Origin: Gemmatimonadaceae bacterium
Lineage (GTDB): Bacteria > Gemmatimonadota > Gemmatimonadetes > Gemmatimonadales > Gemmatimonadaceae
Direction: 5' to 3'
Assembly (NCBI GenBank): GCA_025450815.1
Contig: JANWLO010000193.1
Location: forward strand, 1-35,355
Length of the DNA stretch: 35,355 bases
The translations under genes were made by a program, and so were the position numbers. Below are positions 31,701 through 35,355 of this stretch, piece by piece (position 1 is the stretch's first letter; every line of letters begins with the position of its first letter). Under the pieces are notes generated by a model, which was given only the letters and a program-made list of their open reading frames with translations, searched no databases and was not told the origin of the DNA.

Positions 31701-34063
31701 TGCGCCACCGCATCGCGAAGCGCGGCGAGTGCCGTCTCCATCATGGGCCAGGGACCGAGCGTGATGCGCACGCCGTCGCCCACTCCGTACACGGCGGGGA
31801 ATGGCCGAACGGCAACGCCGGCCGCGCGCATGCGCGCCGAGACCACGGCGGCATCGAAGACCGGGACGAAAACGAAGTTCGCTGTGGAGTCGAGCGGCTG
31901 CATTCCCAGGGCTCGGAGTGCATCGATGAATCTCGCTCGATTGACGATCGCATTGCGCACGTTCGCGCGCATCCAGTCTATGTCTTCCCGGAGGGCGGCG
32001 AGCGCTGCGCGTTCCGCTGCCGTGCCAACCATGTACGGCCCGCGCGCCTTCTCGATGGCGAGGATCAGCGGGGCAGCACCGGTGGCGTAGCCAACACGAA
32101 GTCCGGCGAGGCCGAACGCCTTGGACATCGTGCGCGCAACGACGAGCCGAGTGAGTGACGGCGCACGCTCTACCCAGCGCGCCCCGGAAAACTCCGCGTA
32201 AGCCTCATCGATGATTACGATGCCCGCCGCATGCTCGATCAATCGTGCTAGCCGTTCTGGTGCGACCGAGCGTCCGGTCGGATTGTTGGGCGAGCAGATG
32301 TAGGTGACTCGCGCGCGCGCCGCGAGTAGCGCGTCGACGTCGACCTCATGCCGGCTGGTCATGGGCACCGGGGTGGCCACGAGCCCGTTCATGCGCGCGA
32401 AGAGCGGCAGCATCCCGAACGTCGGCTCCGGATACGCGAGCGAATCGCCCGGCTCCGCGAACGCGCGAATTGTGGAATCGAGGATGTCGTCGGAGCCGCA
32501 GCCGGTAACTACTTCGCTCGCGCGAACGCCCGCGTACTCCGCGAGCGCCGCCTTGAGCGCGGTCGCGTACACGGTCGGGTAGCGCGTGATCGCGCCGGCT
32601 TCCAACTCGCGCAGCTCCCGCGCCGCCGCGGGCGCCGAGCCCCAGCGATTCGTATTGTCGCTGAGATCGAGCGCGCAGGGCGCGCGCTTCGGATCGTAGA
32701 GCGAGAGCTCGCGGATCGTCGCTCGCGCGGTGACGACTCTGCGCGAGCGAGTCTCTCCATCCTCCGTCGCGATGTCCCCGCCCGCAGCCGCCGCGGAGTG
32801 CGCCGGCAGTCCCTCCGCGCGCGCGAGCACTGCGACGTCCGCGGCAAGCGCCGCGGCGCCAGCGCGCGTGACGCGCTGATACGTGGTCCAGCGCACGAAA
32901 TCGAGCGTCGACAGTCCCGAGTACGATCGCGCGAGACCACCAGTGGGCAGCACGTGGTTGGCGCCGGTCATGTAGTCGCCGAACGCAACTGAGCTCGTGC
33001 TGCCGAGGAATACCGTGCCGGCGTTGCGCACTCGTGTCAGTGCTTCGTCGGGGTCGCGCACTGCAAGCAGGAGGTGCTCCGGCGCGTACTCATTCGCGAG
33101 CTCGATCGCGTGCTCGAGCGACGGCTCACAGAGCAGCGCGCCCCGTGTCGCCAGCGCCTCGGCGATGATCGCGCTCCGCGGCTCGGCGGCAAGCATCGCG
33201 CGAACGCACTGCTCGATCTCGCGTGCGACGCGCTCGGTGAGCGCCAGGACGACGACTGCCGCGCGCGGGTCGTGCTCCGCCTGCGCCAACAGCTCGCGTG
33301 CGACGCCTGCTGGCGTGCACGAGTCGTCCGCGATGACGAGCAACTCGCTCGGGCCAGCCGGCGAATCTATTCCCGTGATTCCCGCGACCTGCAGCTTCGC
33401 CTCGGCCACGTAGGCATTGCCGGGGCCGACGATGCGGCGCACGGCGGCGATGGACGATGTGCCGTACGCCATCGCGGCGATGGCGCCTGCACCGCCGATC
33501 GCGTAGACCTCGTCGACGCCCGCCAGCTCGCCGGCGGCGAGGACGACCTGCGACGGGAGCCCGTTCCGCGCGGGTGGTGAGCAGAGCACTACGCGAGGAA
33601 CTCTGGCGACCTTTGCGGGGATGACGCCCATAAGCACGCTGCTCGGATACGCGGCGCGACCGCCCGGCGCGTACACGCCCACGGAGTCGAGCGGATCCGC
33701 GCGTCGGCCGACGACGACGCCTGGCTCGACCTCGATCTCAGACGTGCGCGGAAGATAAGTTCGATGAACCGCCCGAATGTTCGCGGCTGCGTGCTCGAGC
33801 GCCTCGCGGACTGGCACGTCGAGGGTCGCGAGCGCGCGTGCACGCACGTCGCGCGGCACCGCGAGATCCTCGAGTGCAACGCCATCGAGCTCGGACGCGA
33901 TGGCGCGGAGCGCCGCGTCGCCACTGGCGCGGACGCGAGCCACGATCGCGGAGGTGCGCGCCCGTACGTCCGCATCAGTGGAGGTGGAGCGCTCGCAGAG
34001 GGCGATGCGGTCGGCGGGCGAAAGGGAGCGGAGGCTTCCCTGCCATCGGAAGATCTCGCTCAC
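31697..34063 (-). CDS. hisDC: HisD-HisC fusion: histidinol dehydrogenase + histidinol-phosphate aminotransferase
   Basis: One uninterrupted 788-residue frame encoding two enzymes. Residues 1-428 are HisD (two NAD oxidations of histidinol to histidine, Zn-dependent): IDSPAGPSELLVIAD, zinc ligands Gln261, His264, Asp363 and His422, catalytic Glu329/His330 (APEH). Residues about 450-788 are HisC (PLP aminotransferase): YPEPTFGM, CSPNNPTG, IIDEAYAEF (Asp619), Schiff-base Lys648 in TMSKAFG, Arg656 and Arg766. A linker of about 20 polar residues joins them. Both parts look complete, so this is a true fusion and not a decayed gene. GTG 34063 overlaps the hisG stop (GTGA). Confidence 0.95.
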   Translation of the reverse strand: MSEIFRWQGSLRSLSPADRIALCERSTSTDADVRARTSAIVARVRASGDAALRAIASELDGVALEDLAVPRDVRARALATLDVPVREALEHAAANIRAVHRTYLPRTSEIEVEPGVVVGRRADPLDSVGVYAPGGRAAYPSSVLMGVIPAKVARVPRVVLCSPPARNGLPSQVVLAAGELAGVDEVYAIGGAGAIAAMAYGTSSIAAVRRIVGPGNAYVAEAKLQVAGITGIDSPAGPSELLVIADDSCTPAGVARELLAQAEHDPRAAVVVLALTERVAREIEQCVRAMLAAEPRSAIIAEALATRGALLCEPSLEHAIELANEYAPEHLLLAVRDPDEALTRVRNAGTVFLGSTSSVAFGDYMTGANHVLPTGGLARSYSGLSTLDFVRWTTYQRVTRAGAAALAADVAVLARAEGLPAHSAAAAGGDIATEDGETRSRRVVTARATIRELSLYDPKRAPCALDLSDNTNRWGSAPAAARELRELEAGAITRYPTVYATALKAALAEYAGVRASEVVTGCGSDDILDSTIRAFAEPGDSLAYPEPTFGMLPLFARMNGLVATPVPMTSRHEVDVDALLAARARVTYICSPNNPTGRSVAPERLARLIEHAAGIVIIDEAYAEFSGARWVERAPSLTRLVVARTMSKAFGLAGLRVGYATGAAPLILAIEKARGPYMVGTAAERAALAALREDIDWMRANVRNAIVNRARFIDALRALGMQPLDSTANFVFVPVFDAAVVSARMRAAGVAVRPFPAVYGVGDGVRITLGPWPMMETALAALRDAVAQ

Positions 34064-34917
34064 GGCATGAGCCTCTCGATGCGGGTGACGAGGATTCCCT
34101 GGGCACCGAGCGATTTGAGATCAGCGATCGTGCGATAGATCGCCGACTGCGCGACCACTGCGTGCACTGCCACGAACTGGTCGCCGTCGAGGATATCAAT
34201 CACCGTAGGCCCGTTGACGCCGGGCATCACGCGGCGCACGCTCTCGAGCGCCACGCGTGGCACGTTCGCCATGACGTAGCGCTTGTCGCGCGCGCGCAAA
34301 ACGCTCGACAGCGCAGCCGCGAGCTCGCTGGCTGCGCGCTCCGCCGCGGCTGCGGGCGTTGGCGACGCGATGAGGCGCGCGCTCGACTCGAGGACGGTTG
34401 CGACTTCGTGGAGCTGGTGTACGCGAAGGGTGGAGCCCGAGGAGGTGAGATCGACGATGATGTCCGCGATCCCCAAGTGCGGAGCGATCTCGGTGGCGCC
34501 AGACACCGGCACGATCGTGACCGGGCGGCCAGCGCGAGCGAAGAATTGGCGAGCGAGATTGGGGAAGACGGTCGCCACGCGAGGAGCGTCGGTGATGTCC
34601 TCGAGTGTCGCGATGCCGCTGTCGTCGCGGGCTGCGACGACGAGTCGGCAACCTCCGAACTCGAGGTCGAGGAGCATGCCGAGGTCGCGCCCGGACTCGC
34701 GGACGAGATCCCATCCGGTGACGCCGACGTCAGCCGCGCCGTCGGCGACGAACTCCGGGATGTCCCGGGCGCGAACGAGGATCGCCTCGAACTCGCCGCC
34801 GAGTGATGCGAGGAGAGCACGCTCGCCGTGGGCGCGTACTTCGAGGCCGGCATCACTGAAGAGCTCGCGTACGTCTTCGGAAAGGCGACCCTTGTTGGGG
34901 AGCGCGACTCTCAACAT
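34060..34917 (-). CDS. hisG: ATP phosphoribosyltransferase, long form
   Basis: First, feedback-regulated step: PRPP + ATP to PR-ATP. At 285 residues it is the long hexameric type with a C-terminal ACT-like regulatory domain (ending PTVIDILDGDQFVAVHAVV), so no HisZ is needed. Motifs: RVALPNKGRL at the N-terminus, ADVGVTGWD, and the PRPP loop DIIVDLTSSGSTLR. ATG 34917 is followed by the family start; the upstream GGGA touches the ATG, so the Shine-Dalgarno site is poor. A 13-codon frame (34952-34911) ends over the hisG start and may couple translation. First structural gene of the his operon. Confidence 0.96.
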   Translation of the reverse strand: MLRVALPNKGRLSEDVRELFSDAGLEVRAHGERALLASLGGEFEAILVRARDIPEFVADGAADVGVTGWDLVRESGRDLGMLLDLEFGGCRLVVAARDDSGIATLEDITDAPRVATVFPNLARQFFARAGRPVTIVPVSGATEIAPHLGIADIIVDLTSSGSTLRVHQLHEVATVLESSARLIASPTPAAAAERAASELAAALSSVLRARDKRYVMANVPRVALESVRRVMPGVNGPTVIDILDGDQFVAVHAVVAQSAIYRTIADLKSLGAQGILVTRIERLMP

Positions 34918-34970
34918 TCCCTGCCCCGCGGCTGACGCATTTCTCCACTCATTTTGACCGAGGATGACAC

Positions 34971-35000
34971 AAAAAAGGCCCGTCCGGAAATGGACGGGCC
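34971..35000 (-). terminator. Attenuator terminator of the his operon
   Basis: Minus strand: GGCCCGTCC (35000-34992), 6-base loop, GGACGGGCC (34985-34977), then TTTTTT (34976-34971). A perfect 9-bp GC-rich stem plus six T: a strong rho-independent terminator. It lies between the His-rich leader peptide and hisG, so it would stop the his transcript before its first gene. Confidence 0.93.
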
Positions 35001-35065
35001 GAAGACGCCGGATTGCCTGAGGTGTTAGCCGATCACCTTGGCAAGCACGCGACGCCCCGACCCGT
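34994..35065 (-). promoter_or_regulatory. Antiterminator pairing of the his leader
   Basis: ACGGGTCG (35065-35058), inside the leader peptide just after its His codons, can pair over 8 bases, one a wobble, with CGGCCCGT (35001-34994), which contains most of the terminator's 5' arm. That pairing would enclose the hairpin at 35013-35044 and exclude the terminator. Pairing is by eye; energies were not computed. Confidence 0.6.
35013..35044 (-). other. Central hairpin of the his leader
   Basis: Minus strand: TTGCC-A-AGGTG, 9-base loop, CACCT-CA-GGCAA: ten pairs with a small internal loop. The leader peptide's TGA stop is in the 5' arm, so a ribosome completing the peptide would open it. Confidence 0.7.
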
Positions 35066-35110
35066 GAGGCCGTGGTGATGCGTGGGGTGGTGGCGAGCGA
35101 TCATCTGCAT
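35033..35110 (-). CDS. hisL: His operon leader peptide
   Basis: A 25-residue peptide, start ATG 35110, stop TGA 35033-35035. Residues 7-13 read HHPTHHH: five His codons in seven, the hallmark of histidine-attenuation leaders. A second ATG is codon 3. There is no room for a ribosome binding site: the predicted transcription start is the A of the ATG itself, so the peptide is probably translated leaderless. It ends in the central hairpin, 33 bases before the terminator stem. It is the histidine sensor: ribosome stalling on His codons would favour read-through (known mechanism in enteric bacteria; inferred here). Confidence 0.88.
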   Translation of the reverse strand: MQMIARHHPTHHHGLTGRGVACLPR

Positions 35111-35116
35111 GGGTTC

Positions 35117-35145
35117 AACGTAGAACATTGCTGCGGGAGCGTCAA
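35117..35145 (-). promoter_or_regulatory. Promoter of the his operon
   Basis: Minus strand TTGACG (35145-35140), exactly 17 bases, TACGTT (35122-35117). Seven bases downstream is 35110, the A of the leader-peptide ATG. Good sigma70-type spacing and -35. Confidence 0.78.
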
Positions 35146-35173
35146 CAGTAACCCCTGAAAGCGAGGCTCCGGT

Positions 35174-35203
35174 TTGCAATTTGCGTCGGCGAACGGGTAG
35201 ATT
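35174..35203 (+). promoter_or_regulatory. Candidate promoter of the divergent lipoprotein gene
   Basis: TTGCAA (35174-35179), 18 bases, TAGATT (35198-35203); predicted start near 35210, about 54 bases before the ATG at 35264. It is divergent from the his promoter. Confidence 0.4.
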
Positions 35204-35263
35204 CCGAGTCTCCGCGGGTTGCGGAGCTCGCATCGCACACAGCACGTACTGGAGGCTATAAGA

Positions 35264-35355
35264 ATGCGGTTCATCGGACGGGCGCTCTTCGCGAGCGTGT
35301 TTGTCCTCGGCGCATGCGCCGGCGGCGACAAGAATGCCAGCAAGACGGATACGAC
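35264..35355 (+). CDS. Lipoprotein, 5' end only
   Basis: The first 30 codons of a gene cut by the window end. GGAGG (35251-35255) lies 8 bases before ATG 35264, the clearest Shine-Dalgarno site in the window. The protein begins MRFIGRALFASVFVLGAC, a lipoprotein signal peptide with Cys18 as the lipidation site, then a Gly/Asp/Lys/Ser/Thr-rich linker. Solute-binding proteins often start like this, but the family cannot be told. Confidence 0.8.
   Translation, partial: MRFIGRALFASVFVLGACAGGDKNASKTDT

Overview
The window looks like a chromosomal segment of a high-GC, Gram-negative-type bacterium, most plausibly Gemmatimonadota. This placement is an inference from gene content: several lipoproteins with lipoboxes, a GWxTD-domain lipoprotein, a bactofilin/M23 pair behind parAB, and many GTG starts with weak Shine-Dalgarno sites. 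No 16S gene is present to settle it. Base composition climbs along the window, from about 47% GC in sampled dnaN lines to 67-77% in sampled ABC-F and his lines. I see no insertion sequence, phage gene, CRISPR array or tRNA.

Layout. 1-2400: 3' part of dnaN, a lipoprotein, and the RNase P RNA (minus strand) with a strong terminator. 2400-6600: an AraC-type regulator, pyrE, a membrane sensor histidine kinase and a soluble Ser/Thr kinase. 6700-13925 (plus strand): GWxTD lipoprotein, cold-shock protein, polA with an insert in its proofreading domain, two tandem type IV pilin-like proteins, a small DUF4031-like protein and a lipoprotein. 13944-15627 (minus): a membrane-anchored metallophosphoesterase and a Nif3-like protein. 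15799-18878 (minus): parA-parB-degenerate M23-bactofilin, with two parS-like sites just upstream of parA. 19121-24199: SIMPL-domain protein, mnmG, small unknown proteins, an NfeD-like membrane protein and a YheT-like hydrolase. 24266-26544 (plus): a cysteine-free ArsC/Spx-like protein overlapping an ABC-F ATPase.

26592-35110 (minus) is a compact histidine operon: hisG, a fused hisD-hisC, hisH, hisA, hisB (dehydratase only), hisF, a HisN-type phosphatase, hisIE, then murB. Most junctions overlap by 1-4 bases. Together the genes encode every step from PRPP and ATP to histidine; the HisN-type protein probably supplies the phosphatase that HisB lacks.

Upstream of hisG is what looks like a complete transcription attenuator. 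It has a consensus-like promoter, a 25-codon leader peptide with HH and HHH runs whose ATG falls on the predicted transcription start, an internal hairpin, a rho-independent terminator, and a leader segment able to pair with the terminator's 5' arm. This attenuator and the HisD-HisC fusion are the most interesting observations. A new lipoprotein gene begins divergently at 35264 and runs out of the window.
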